Assembly (NCBI RefSeq): GCF_016587415.1
Contig: NZ_BNJI01000002.1
Location: forward strand, 2,046,001-2,110,000
From: Ktedonobacter sp. SOSP1-85
GTDB lineage: Bacteria > Chloroflexota > Ktedonobacteria > Ktedonobacterales > Ktedonobacteraceae
Length of the DNA: 64,000 nt
Reading direction: 5' to 3'
Shown here: positions 8,569 to 16,797 of the stretch, one piece after another
Layout: each line of letters opens with the position of its first letter
How positions within the stretch are numbered: the first letter of the stretch is position 1
Notes under the pieces: model-generated
Databases searched by the model: none
What the model was told of the DNA's origin: nothing
Seen by the model: only the letters and a program-made list of their open reading frames with translations
Position numbers and translations under genes: made by a program

Positions 8569-9030
8569 ATGTCAGATATTAGCCAAATCTATCATGCCTT
8601 CTGGGTGAGTTTGCTTCCGCAATCAAATCGCCAGACGGGCTTCTCACTGCGAAGTCCAACCCGCCGATCCTATGTTGAGTTCTGCCGTGTCGGGTTTTGC
8701 TTCCGCTATCGTCTGGAGTATGATACTCCCAATGCGCTTGTTGAGTTTGCACTCCTGCGCAGCGATGGTGAGCAGATCTACGAGAGCCTCGTTCGGTGGC
8801 GAAAGCAGATTAATGAGGCTTTTGGCGGATCACTGCTCTGGCTGCGAGAGACACAGAATGCGGAGCATTCCTGGCCATACCCTGCGCTTGCCTGGACGAT
8901 CGCCTGCCCTGGCTTACGTGATCTGGATTGCGAAGCCTGGCCATCGATCCAATCGCAAATGATCGGTGCCATGGTGCGTTTGGAGCAGGCGGTTGTGCCT
9001 TATCTCCAATGCTGGCTCGAAGAGGATTGA
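8569..9030 (+). CDS. DUF4268-like protein
   Basis: A 153-residue protein. The order HAFWVSLLPQSNRQTGFSL, RRSYVEFCRVGFCFRYRLEY, and FALLRSDGEQIYESLVRWRK then QINEAFGGSLLWLRE resembles DUF4268, a domain often fused to or encoded beside DNA-binding and restriction proteins. No catalytic motif is visible and the biochemical role is unknown. GGAGGGG at about 8551-8557 supports the ATG at 8569. It lies next to the right end of the IS607 element; its own neighbours on the other side are convergent. Confidence 0.6.
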   Translation: MSDISQIYHAFWVSLLPQSNRQTGFSLRSPTRRSYVEFCRVGFCFRYRLEYDTPNALVEFALLRSDGEQIYESLVRWRKQINEAFGGSLLWLRETQNAEHSWPYPALAWTIACPGLRDLDCEAWPSIQSQMIGAMVRLEQAVVPYLQCWLEED

Positions 9031-9311
9031 GTCTTTGTATGGAAGCTAGCTGTTTTTGCCTGGCTAGTATACCCTTTGAGCGAGCGAAGAGATGCATCGA
9101 GAGAGTGGAAGAGGCCATCTGTAGTAGAGTTACATTAATTGGTGATAACATGCTATTTTGAGCTCAATTTCTGTAATTTTTTCAAGCTCTTCACCAATTA
9201 CAGTCTAAACTGCCATTCCACCTAAAACTGGGAAAAACTGTGGACTATGGTCCGCATCATTTCTTCTCTTGTCAAACGCATATGATTGTCTATCCACACT
9301 GGCATCTGAAC

Positions 9312-9356
9312 ACAAAAGAACAGGGCATCTACATTAACACAACGCATGCCCTGTTC
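9312..9356 (-). terminator. rho-independent terminator after the G1 peptidase; rest of 9031-9384 is empty
   Basis: AACAGGGCAT (9319-9328) pairs perfectly with ATGCCCTGTT (9346-9355). On the minus strand the stem is followed by TTCTTTTG, so it terminates the peptidase gene. The rest of the 354-base convergent gap shows no coding potential. Confidence 0.65.
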
Positions 9357-9384
9357 CTTGTCTAAGCAGATGTGCTATTCCTCA

Positions 9385-10206
9385 TCACAGTCCGGAGAGG
9401 AGCCATTTGACTGTAAATGATGAGTCGGATTCCCTAACCGGGAGCACCTCGACCATTGGTCTGGGATCATGCTGGCGATCAATCACCATGGTCCACTGCG
9501 TAGGGATACCAGCGAACTGCCCTAGATGCAGTTCGCCACGAACCTTTGTCGAAAAAACTTTACATTGCGAAAGGGTGGTCTGCTGGAAATTTGCCAGGTA
9601 ACTGGGCCCACCCCTTTTAGGCCGCTCAACAATCAATTCGGCCGTTCTTTGGTCGGAATCCGGACCTGCCGAGACCGGGCCGCGTTCCCTGTTTTGTGTT
9701 ACATCGCGAATATAAAGAGAGTTTGGTCCCTCCACCCTAGCGATCATGTGGTCGCCGCAATGGACAATGGTTTCGTCGAGAACTTTTTTGTCCTCTTTAT
9801 CCCGCGGATTGGAAAAACCCTGGTTCGCAAACCAAGCATAATAGCGGGTGTGAGCATGTCCCTGGGCATCATAGCTAATATCTTGTGTCGTTCCTGCCTG
9901 GACAAGGTGGTTGCTATTCACCACTCCGCCAAGTCCAACCCAGATCGAGGACGCTTCAGGCTTATGGCTGGTATTTCTTGGATCTGGCTGGATACAAGGA
10001 ACATTCCACTCCGCCTCAACTCTTGTATATTCGCCATCAGCCCCATAGAACACTTGCCCACTCCAGTTATTCGATACCATATCCGTATTACTCACCGGAA
10101 CCGTAGAGGCAACTGTGGCGGAGCCAAACAGAGAAAAGCAGAGCGCCAATAGTGTCGCGAATATGAGGCTTAACCGTTTGCTCTGCGTCATGAATGAGGG
10201 AGACAT
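9385..10206 (-). CDS. secreted G1 (eqolisin-like) glutamic peptidase
   Basis: About 273 residues. A signal peptide (basic SKRLS, then LIFATLLALCFSLFGSATVA) is followed by the G1 landmarks NNWSGQVFYG, EAEWNVPCI, SSIWVGLGG, LVQAGTTQ and TAELIVERP. Family G1 uses a Gln/Glu pair: the Gln of VQAGT (about residue 103) and a Glu of the AELIVE motif (about 190-194) are present, so activity is likely, with an acid optimum expected for the family. The ATG at 10206 is preferred over 10230 because GAAAGGAAA sits 7 bases upstream. The gene ends at a strong terminator and has no operon partners. It probably degrades extracellular protein. Confidence 0.8.
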   Translation of the reverse strand: MSPSFMTQSKRLSLIFATLLALCFSLFGSATVASTVPVSNTDMVSNNWSGQVFYGADGEYTRVEAEWNVPCIQPDPRNTSHKPEASSIWVGLGGVVNSNHLVQAGTTQDISYDAQGHAHTRYYAWFANQGFSNPRDKEDKKVLDETIVHCGDHMIARVEGPNSLYIRDVTQNRERGPVSAGPDSDQRTAELIVERPKRGGPSYLANFQQTTLSQCKVFSTKVRGELHLGQFAGIPTQWTMVIDRQHDPRPMVEVLPVRESDSSFTVKWLLSGL

Positions 10207-10399
10207 CGGAGTTTCCTTTCTTGATGCCATTTTTATGCTGATCTTCTTTCGTTAGCGCCGCAGACCACACATTTCTCTAATTTCGCACATGAATGCGCAG
10301 ATATACGCATGCTCTGCACCTATTTCAAAGGTTCTCCCTTGCTTTAGAGTGAAGCTTGCGAACCATTGATAAGCGTTTCACCGAAAACGCCGCAGGATG

Positions 10400-10422
10400 C
10401 CCCTGCCCTTTCAGGCATGGGG
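10400..10422. repeat. left-end hairpin of IS200/IS605-type element
   Basis: CCCCTGCC pairs with GGCATGGGG across a short loop, inside a larger CGCCGCA...TGCGGCG frame (10387-10434). This is the subterminal palindrome type recognised in IS200/IS605 ends, and it lies about 110 bases before a TnpB-only gene. The gap 10207-10533 otherwise contains only the tnpB promoter. Confidence 0.6.
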
Positions 10423-10496
10423 AGGAATGCGGCGTTCCTTTGTCGGTGGCTTGGGTGGAATACGCCGTAGGCATGCTTTCATCTGCTCATGTATTG

Positions 10497-10526
10497 TTGA
10501 CAGTCAGATGAAAACTATGGTATAAT
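10497..10526 (+). promoter_or_regulatory. consensus promoter for leaderless tnpB
   Basis: TTGACA (10497-10502), an 18-base spacer and a perfect TATAAT (10521-10526). The ATG at 10534 is 7 bases after the -10 box and has no Shine-Dalgarno, so the message should be leaderless. Confidence 0.75.
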
Positions 10527-10533
10527 TTAGACT

Positions 10534-11853
10534 ATGAAAACGGTATTAACAGCGAAACTCAAATTGAATACAACGCCCGAGCAATTCAAGGCATTACGTA
10601 CAACGCAACTGGCGTATCGTGATTCACTCAACTATGTGAGCCAGTACGCCTTTGCGAATGGCAAAGTGAGTAATGCTCTTCGTTTGCAAGATGCCACCTA
10701 CGAAGAGATCCGCCTCCGTTTTCATCTGCCTTCGCAAATGGCCTGTTCTGTTCCTCGCCAAGTTGGAGCCTCGTATAAAGCCCTCTGGACAAAGGTGAAG
10801 CACAATGCTGCTCATCGTAAGGCAGGTCTCACCAAGAAACGGTATAAAGGGCTTGATCAGGCTCCTACGTTTCTCTCTCCCACGTTGACCTACCAGTATA
10901 AGAAGGACTACACGTTCAAGAAAGAGCAGCACGTGAGTCTTCTCACGCTCGATGGACGTATCGTTGTGCCCTATACTGGCTACAATAAGCATGTGGCATT
11001 GATCCAACGTGGTACGGAGATTGGTGCATCGAAACTCTGGTATGACAAAGCCAAGAAGCAATTTTACCTCCTTGTCTCCCTGGACGTGGAGACGGCTGAT
11101 CCTACCCCCGAAACACACAAGCAGGTCGTTGGCGTGGATGTTGGGATCCGATACCTTGCCGTCACGGCGACAATGCAAGGCGATTGCACCTTCCATGCTG
11201 ACCCCTCCATTGTTGCTAGATCCCATCACTATGCACGACTGAGAAAGCGTCTGCAAAAAAAAGGCACTCGTTCTGCAACGAGAAGGCTCGTTGCCATCAG
11301 TGGACGAGAGAGACGGTTGAAAGCAAACGCCAATCATGTCGTGAGTAAACGGATTGTTACCCACTATTCTCAAAGCTTGATTGGACTGGAGCATCTGACA
11401 GATATTCGCGAGCAGACCAAACGACGGAAAGGCAAGCGAGCCAGTGCAAAACAGCGCAAAGCCAATCGTGCCTTTTCCAAATGGTCCTTTGCAGAGTTGC
11501 ACAGTATGATCGCTTATAAAGCGCTCTTGCATCGAAGTATGGCGATCAAGGTGGATGCCAACTATACCTCGCAGGCCTGCCCCAAATGTGGGCATACCTG
11601 CAAAGAGAATCGTCCACACAAGGGCTTGCTCTTTCTCTGTCAGAATTGTCAGTACACGCTCCATGCCGATCTGGTTGGTGCAAGAAACATTGCGATGCGA
11701 ACGCTTCTTATCCGGCAAGACTGGATAGGAACGGGCCTCTTGTCAGTACGCCCTGATGTGTCGGACGATGAAGCCAAAGCAGCACGCCTGAAAAGGTATG
11801 CTGAATTGCGGTGGAGTTCAGACACAACTCCAAGCCCTCGGCTTTCGCCGTAG
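10534..11853 (+). CDS. tnpB: TnpB RNA-guided nuclease, IS1341-type (no tnpA)
   Basis: A 439-residue TnpB with RuvC-I VVGVDVGIRYLAVT, RuvC-II LIGLEHLTDIRE, zinc ribbon CPKCG and CQNC, and RuvC-III HADLVGARNIAM. No recombinase or Y1 transposase gene accompanies it, so mobility would depend on a TnpA supplied in trans. Flanking palindromes at 10400-10422 and 11835-11855 define an element of roughly 1.5 kb. The sequence is distant from the other TnpB copies here, suggesting independent arrival. All catalytic positions look intact. Confidence 0.92.
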   Translation: MKTVLTAKLKLNTTPEQFKALRTTQLAYRDSLNYVSQYAFANGKVSNALRLQDATYEEIRLRFHLPSQMACSVPRQVGASYKALWTKVKHNAAHRKAGLTKKRYKGLDQAPTFLSPTLTYQYKKDYTFKKEQHVSLLTLDGRIVVPYTGYNKHVALIQRGTEIGASKLWYDKAKKQFYLLVSLDVETADPTPETHKQVVGVDVGIRYLAVTATMQGDCTFHADPSIVARSHHYARLRKRLQKKGTRSATRRLVAISGRERRLKANANHVVSKRIVTHYSQSLIGLEHLTDIREQTKRRKGKRASAKQRKANRAFSKWSFAELHSMIAYKALLHRSMAIKVDANYTSQACPKCGHTCKENRPHKGLLFLCQNCQYTLHADLVGARNIAMRTLLIRQDWIGTGLLSVRPDVSDDEAKAARLKRYAELRWSSDTTPSPRLSP

Positions 11854-11855
11854 GG
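11835..11855. repeat. right-end hairpin of the TnpB element
   Basis: CCCTCGGC-TTTC-GCCGTAGGG, an almost perfect hairpin that contains the tnpB stop codon (11851-11853). It marks the probable right end and the 3' part of the omegaRNA. Confidence 0.5.
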
Positions 11856-12061
11856 TACTGACTTATCTCACTAATAATCATCTTTCACCAAAAAGAGAAA
11901 AAGAGAACAATGATAGTGAAGTGAAAGTATATCATCCATCACAACAACAGGTCGACTATCGGCAATTGGTCGGGTGTGGCTCAACATTTTGCAACGGGGT
12001 GGACAGCGCCAAGAAAAGCGGGTAAGATCGTGGTATCAGAAGAGGAAGTAGGTCGCAAGCC

Positions 12062-12412
12062 GTGGAACATGAAGAATGGCTCAGCCTGAGTGCCAAGGTG
12101 TTGTCAGACGTCAAAGCATGGCGCAAAGCTCACCCCAAAGCCACCTTTGTGGAAATTGAAGATGAGGTCCATCGACGAATGGTGCAGTTAGAAGCCCAAC
12201 TGCTGCAAGATGCGGCTCTTGAGAGTAGCAGTCGCGAATGGGGAAGAGGCAGCTCTGAGCCAGCGCCAACCTGCCCCACCTGTCATGTCCCCTTACAAGC
12301 CCGTGGCAAACGCTCACGAACCTTGCAAGGCAATGGGGGAGAATCGGTGACCCTCACGCGAACCTACGGAACGTGCCCCAAGTGCGGGGAAAGCTTTTTT
12401 CCCCCTCGATGA
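12062..12412 (+). CDS. ISKra4-family transposase, N-terminal frame
   Basis: A 116-residue frame starting at a GTG. It has the N-terminal ISKra4 (UPF0236-like) features: AWRKAHPKATFVEIEDEV and RRMVQLEAQLLQD, then a zinc ribbon with CPTCHVPL and CPKCGESFF. It runs into a stop just after a TTTTTTCCCCC tract. The catalytic part continues in the +1 frame with LDEELALLPG. The break may be a programmed or slippage-type frameshift on the homopolymers, which some ISKra4 members use, or a simple indel. If it is an indel the element is dead. Confidence 0.75.
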   Translation: MEHEEWLSLSAKVLSDVKAWRKAHPKATFVEIEDEVHRRMVQLEAQLLQDAALESSSREWGRGSSEPAPTCPTCHVPLQARGKRSRTLQGNGGESVTLTRTYGTCPKCGESFFPPR

Positions 12413-12422
12413 AGAACTGGCT

Positions 12423-13610
12423 TTGCTTCCTGGAGCGCTGGCTCCCAGGCAGCAGGAGCATCTCGTCCATCTGGCAGGTCTGATGCCCTTTGAGCATGCC
12501 AGCGGCATCATGAGCGATCTGCTGGGCGTTCACGTGAGCGGGGAAACGGCCCGAAGGCTCACCGAGCAGGTTGGCAAGCAGGTGGAGCACGCTCAAACCA
12601 CGCAAGCTCATCTTCCTGACCAGCAAGAGGTCTCCAGCGGACCCAAGGCCCTTCGCCTCACCATGAGTGCTGATGGCGCGATGGTTCCTTTAGTGGGGGG
12701 AGAATGGGTTGAGGTGCGCACCCTGGCCATCGGAGAGGTTCCTGCCAGAGGGGCGAGCAAGGCCAAAGCAGAGGCGGTGCATGTTGGGAAGCTGTCTTAC
12801 TTCTCCCGCTTGAGTGATGCTGCGACCTTTGTCGATCTGGCAGAAGTCGAAACCCGCCGACGCCAGCTGCTTGAGGCCAATGAGGTGTGTGCGGTCATGG
12901 ATGGGGCACCGTGGCTGCAAGGGATGATCGATGTGCATCGGCCAGATGCAGTGCGGATTCTCGATTTCCCTCATGCCGCCGAACATGTCACGAAACTGCT
13001 AGAAGCGCTGAGTGCGCGTGGAAGAGACGTTCCTGAAAATCTGTTGCATCGGTGTCTGCATGTACTCAAAGAGCGGGGACCGGCAGTGTTGTCGAAGATG
13101 GCTGCGAGCTTGAGCGAGGAAGAGATCTCTCAGCCAGAAGTTCGAGAGCATCTGGGCTACTTGCAGAAACGATGCGCACAGATGCAGTATCCTCTCTTTC
13201 GAGAAGCGGGATGGCCTCTTGGCTCAGGGATGGTTGAAAGTGCCAACAAACTCGTCGTGGAAAGGCGCCTCAAAGGGTCAGGGATGCACTGGAAAAATCA
13301 GAATGTGAATCCGATGCTGGCGTTGCGCAATGGGATTTGCAATGAGCGCTGGCAAGAAACCTGGCAACTGGCCAGCGAAGAACGTCAACAAGAGCGCAAG
13401 GACGTGCGCCGTCAACGGGCAGCACAGCGACGCAAGCCCCTGTCCGCTTCTCCAGAATGCAAGCCTGCTGAACCTGCTCCCAAGTGTGCATTGGCTCCTC
13501 TTCTGCCCCCTGATCCTCCTGCGATGATCCCTGGGACCTCGCGGCCTTCTGCCCATCATCCTTGGAAACGTGGAGCAGCCTGTCGTTCAAGGCAGTTTGC
13601 AAAATGTTGA
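12423..13610 (+). CDS. ISKra4-family transposase, catalytic frame
   Basis: About 395 residues continuing the preceding frame. Family features are GLMPFEHASGIMSDLLGVHV, SADGAMVPLVGGEWVEVRT, VCAVMDGAPWLQGMIDVHRP, a conserved ILDFPHAAEH, and LGSGMVESANKLVVERRLKG followed by GMHWKNQNV. The Asp residues of SADG and ILDFPHA and the Glu of VES are candidates for the metal-binding triad. The tail, with an Arg-rich segment and HHPWKR, is typical of the family. A free-standing start (TTG at 12423) is unconvincing, so it is best seen as the second half of a frameshifted transposase. It is followed at once by an unrelated reading frame on the same strand. Confidence 0.8.
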   Translation: MLPGALAPRQQEHLVHLAGLMPFEHASGIMSDLLGVHVSGETARRLTEQVGKQVEHAQTTQAHLPDQQEVSSGPKALRLTMSADGAMVPLVGGEWVEVRTLAIGEVPARGASKAKAEAVHVGKLSYFSRLSDAATFVDLAEVETRRRQLLEANEVCAVMDGAPWLQGMIDVHRPDAVRILDFPHAAEHVTKLLEALSARGRDVPENLLHRCLHVLKERGPAVLSKMAASLSEEEISQPEVREHLGYLQKRCAQMQYPLFREAGWPLGSGMVESANKLVVERRLKGSGMHWKNQNVNPMLALRNGICNERWQETWQLASEERQQERKDVRRQRAAQRRKPLSASPECKPAEPAPKCALAPLLPPDPPAMIPGTSRPSAHHPWKRGAACRSRQFAKC

Positions 13611-13622
13611 GCCACACCCCAA

Positions 13623-14705
13623 TTGGTCGACCTCGACGAGGAAGTATCAGGTCTACCATGTGCACCCTCACGCGAAGAGTCTGCTGATAACAGACAACTG
13701 TCTCTGGCTCCAGAGGTGGTATCTCTTATCGAGAGCGGTGATGAGGATGTGAATGACGTCCATCTCTCTCTTCGAGACCAGGTTTTGCAGATGAGGGCGC
13801 CCTTTGAGACAACTCCTCGTGAGATGCTGCATGCGCTTGCCCAGGACCTGTCGCTGCGTTTTAGCCAGAGCAACGAGAACGCTGGCGCCTATCTCAAGCG
13901 ACTGCGCGAGCATCCCGAGTGGTTGCACCTGGCTGCTGTAGATGCCCTGGTGCGTACCTGGCACCCCGATCCTGGACGCCGTCCTGCCCGGCTGGGTGGT
14001 GGATGGGTGATGAGCAGGTATCGTGCCTATGTTGAGGGGCAGGAAGAGCCTTCTGCCGAATTTGTGGCCTGGGCGCGCTGGGTGATGGAAGGAGGGTTTT
14101 CTTATAACCATCTGGAGTGGGTACTCGAAGCCATATCGCTTCGGGGAACCGTGTCACAAGACGGAGGAGCGCGTCCCCTCCCTCAGGATGTGGTCGTTGA
14201 TTCTTCCGCGTTACGTGATTTCTGGGTGGAAGGAGGTGCGCAGGGAGTAGAGCGTCGCGGATATCTCTTTGTGGATCATGATGGAGAACTCCTGGCTCCT
14301 CAGGCGTATGAAAGCCATCGACAAGTTGGGTTAAATCATTTCCTTGCCACTCCCTATGACCTGAGTGACTCCGAGGTGATGTATGAGATACAGTCCTATC
14401 TCACCTGGGGAGCATCCCAGAGGCTGCCCGCGGAGGAAGAACAGGCGCTACTCACCAATCTGCCACGCCCTCTGGTGCAATGGGTAAGTGCTCTAGAGAA
14501 GCGTATTGATACGGATCAGTATAGCATTGAGGTGTGCCTGGCCCCTCGAAGCCGTCGACGCGTCATTGAAATCCGAGAGAGGGCCAGTCCAGAACGGGTC
14601 TGGCACCTGGGCAATCAGGAGCATATCCTTGGATGGCTTGCGTGGTATGAGCATTCGGCATGTGTTGTCTCTGAACAACAGGAGAAAGAAGAAGTCTATG
14701 TTTAG
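13623..14705 (+). CDS. unrecognised protein directly after the ISKra4 transposase
   Basis: A 360-residue frame beginning 12 bases after the transposase stop. I do not recognise the family. Visible features are an acidic N-terminus, a central Trp-rich stretch (AEFVAWARWVMEGGFSYNHL), LFVDHDGELLAPQAY, and an acidic end. No signal peptide or membrane segment is seen. The start is doubtful: TTG 13623 is used here, while an ATG at 13604 overlapping the transposase stop opens a different frame (MLSHTPIGRPRRGSIRS) that would need a shift to continue. It could be an ISKra4 passenger or the truncated gene into which the IS jumped. Confidence 0.5.
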   Translation: MVDLDEEVSGLPCAPSREESADNRQLSLAPEVVSLIESGDEDVNDVHLSLRDQVLQMRAPFETTPREMLHALAQDLSLRFSQSNENAGAYLKRLREHPEWLHLAAVDALVRTWHPDPGRRPARLGGGWVMSRYRAYVEGQEEPSAEFVAWARWVMEGGFSYNHLEWVLEAISLRGTVSQDGGARPLPQDVVVDSSALRDFWVEGGAQGVERRGYLFVDHDGELLAPQAYESHRQVGLNHFLATPYDLSDSEVMYEIQSYLTWGASQRLPAEEEQALLTNLPRPLVQWVSALEKRIDTDQYSIEVCLAPRSRRRVIEIRERASPERVWHLGNQEHILGWLAWYEHSACVVSEQQEKEEVYV

Positions 14706-14990
14706 GAGGGGGATGAGATGCCGTGTTGGTTTATACAGTGGCAGACCAGAAAAATCGGTGAGCTTACCTCCGGCCTCTTCCAGAAAAGGCAGGTGACCAG
14801 GTATCGAGAACTCTGCGACAGTGATCATACAGAGGATTTCGTATCATGTCCAAGTTATGATATAGTGCTAGCAAAAGTATCAGGAAACAATGGAGTTCTG
14901 CATTGCAATCGCATCGGCCAGCGAGCGGCTCTAGGCCGGCAGCCACGAAACGGGCGCCAGCGACAACGTCACGAGAGAAGGAAACATACA

Positions 14991-15944
14991 ATGAGTAAGT
15001 GGCAGTATACACAAGGATTACACGAACTGGGCAACTCCACCTATGCCTATCTCCAGCCCGATGGATCGTGGGGATGGAGCAACGCAGGCCTGATCACTGA
15101 TGGTGATGCCTCGCTGCTCGTGGATACCCTCTTCGATTTGAAGTTGACACAAGACATGCTGGATACGATGCGCCGCTTGGTGCCTGCTGCGTCCCACATC
15201 GATATGGTGGTGAATACCCACGCCAACGGTGATCACTGTTACGGCAACCAACTGGTTGCTGACGCGCAAATCATCGCGTCACAGAAGACCGCCGATGAGA
15301 TGGTCGAGGGTATTCAGGCCACGCAGATGGCCACGATGCTCCGGCAGGCACCACACATGGGCCCGCTCGGCAAGTTCATTATCCACGCATTTGGCCCCTT
15401 CGATTTCGAGAACATTACGTTAACACCGCCTAATAAGACGTTCGAGGGCGAGACAACAATTCGAGTCGGGAACAAGAACCTCCAGCTTTTCGAGGTTGGT
15501 CCAGCCCATACGCGTGGCGACACGCTGGTCTACCTTCCCGACGAGCGCGTTGTCTTCACTGGCGACATCCTCTTCATCGGCAGCCATCCCATTATGTGGG
15601 AGGGTCCAACGAGCAACTGGCTGCGTGCCTGCGACCGCATCCTGGCACTCGATGTCGAGACTATCGTACCAGGACATGGACCGGTTACCAACAAGCAAGG
15701 CGTCGCCGATGTGAAGGAATACCTCCAATATATTTACGACGAGGCGCACAAGCGCTACAATGCCGGGATGTCCGTCTTGGATGCGGCCCAGGATATCCCG
15801 CTGGACCGCTATGCCTCGTGGTCGGATGGCGAACGCATCGTCGTCAACATCGCGACGATCTATCGTGAACTGAGCGGCGACCAGACACCGCCTCATCATG
15901 CCAACCTCTTCGCGCAGATGGCTCCCTTTGCACAGATGTCGTAA
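14991..15944 (+). CDS. MBL-fold metallo-hydrolase
   Basis: A 317-residue metallo-beta-lactamase-fold enzyme. The zinc ligands are visible in order: NTHANGDHCYGN (HxxxDH), EVGPAHTRGD (His), FTGDILF (Asp) and VPGHGP (His). The arrangement is like the SoxH/quinoprotein-associated or alkyl-sulfatase-like branch, but the substrate cannot be assigned. GAGAAGGAAAC just upstream selects the ATG at 14991 over the much longer open frame. It is cytoplasmic, with no signal peptide. The DHFR-like gene follows 220 bases downstream on the same strand. Confidence 0.85.
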   Translation: MSKWQYTQGLHELGNSTYAYLQPDGSWGWSNAGLITDGDASLLVDTLFDLKLTQDMLDTMRRLVPAASHIDMVVNTHANGDHCYGNQLVADAQIIASQKTADEMVEGIQATQMATMLRQAPHMGPLGKFIIHAFGPFDFENITLTPPNKTFEGETTIRVGNKNLQLFEVGPAHTRGDTLVYLPDERVVFTGDILFIGSHPIMWEGPTSNWLRACDRILALDVETIVPGHGPVTNKQGVADVKEYLQYIYDEAHKRYNAGMSVLDAAQDIPLDRYASWSDGERIVVNIATIYRELSGDQTPPHHANLFAQMAPFAQMS

Positions 15945-16164
15945 GACGTTTCATATCCCCTCGGGGTAATCAGTGATCAAAAAGACTGACCCATCGGGAC
16001 TCTCGTCTTTCCTCAGAAAAGGAGAGCTGTGTCAGAACTCATCCTTTTTCGTTTGGGTGGCTTCCGCCTCCCTGGTTTGGGAAGAGCAAGATGCAAGAAG
16101 TTTTTTCTCTCTGTTTTCTGCTACGATGAGACGCAAAGGAGATGAATACCAGGAAGTTCTACTT

Positions 16165-16737
16165 ATGCGCAAAGTCATTGTCTTCACGAATCTGACCCTC
16201 AATGGGGTTATGCAGGCACCGGGGCGCCCGGACGAGGATCGTCGGGGCGGCTTCGAGTACGGTGGCTGGGCAGCGCCCTACAACGCGATGACGCAGGCCG
16301 GGGAAAGCATGCCCGGTATCGGCGCTTTGCTGCTGGGGCGCCGGACCTACGAGGACTTCTACTCCGTCTGGCCCGAGCAGAAGGACAGCCCCTTCTCGGC
16401 GCTACTCGATAACATGCAGAAGTACGTGGCCTCAACTACTCTCTCTGAACCGCCCCCTTGGATCAACTCCACTCTGCTCAATGGCGACGCCGCAGAGACT
16501 GTGGCCAGGCTCAAGCAGGAGTCTGGCACGGATCTCGTGATCATGGGCAGCGGTGAGTTGGTGCAGTCGCTCATGCGGGCCAACCTCATCGATGAGTATG
16601 TGCTGCTGATCCACCCGCTGATTCTGGGATCAGGACACCGCCTCTTCCCCGAAGGCGGTATCTTCGCCACTCTCCGACTTGTCGGTACCAAGACGACGAC
16701 CAACGGCGTGGTGATCGCAACCTACCAACCAGCCTGA
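16165..16737 (+). CDS. dihydrofolate reductase-like (RibD C-terminal domain) protein
   Basis: A 190-residue protein with MRKVIVFTNLTLNGVMQAPG at the start, LLLGRRTYEDFYSVWP, then VARLKQESGTDLVIMGSGEL and IDEYVLLIHPLILGSGHRLF. These are hallmarks of the YwjB/YyaP/RibD-C family of DHFR-fold reductases, which bind NADPH; substrates of most members are unknown. The ATG at 16165 is chosen because AGGAAG precedes it and the residues upstream of it do not match the family. Confidence 0.85.
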   Translation: MRKVIVFTNLTLNGVMQAPGRPDEDRRGGFEYGGWAAPYNAMTQAGESMPGIGALLLGRRTYEDFYSVWPEQKDSPFSALLDNMQKYVASTTLSEPPPWINSTLLNGDAAETVARLKQESGTDLVIMGSGELVQSLMRANLIDEYVLLIHPLILGSGHRLFPEGGIFATLRLVGTKTTTNGVVIATYQPA

Positions 16738-16763
16738 CCAGAGGCTTGTAAGTGGGCTTCGCA

Positions 16764-16790
16764 CACATTTGAGTAGATTTAGAAAGGCAG
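16764..16790. repeat. 27-bp repeat in the LuxR-gene leader (copy 2)
   Basis: Same segment as at 6125-6151 (25 of 27 identical), ending 7 bases before the GTG start of the LuxR gene. It may be a leftover IS end that now supplies part of the leader, or a shared promoter-like element. Confidence 0.55.
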
Positions 16791-16797
16791 AGAGAAC

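Noticed and set aside
10624..11718. 364-codon open frame on the minus strand opposite tnpB
   Set aside because: It lies wholly within a well-supported tnpB on the other strand, has no family resemblance and no ribosome site.
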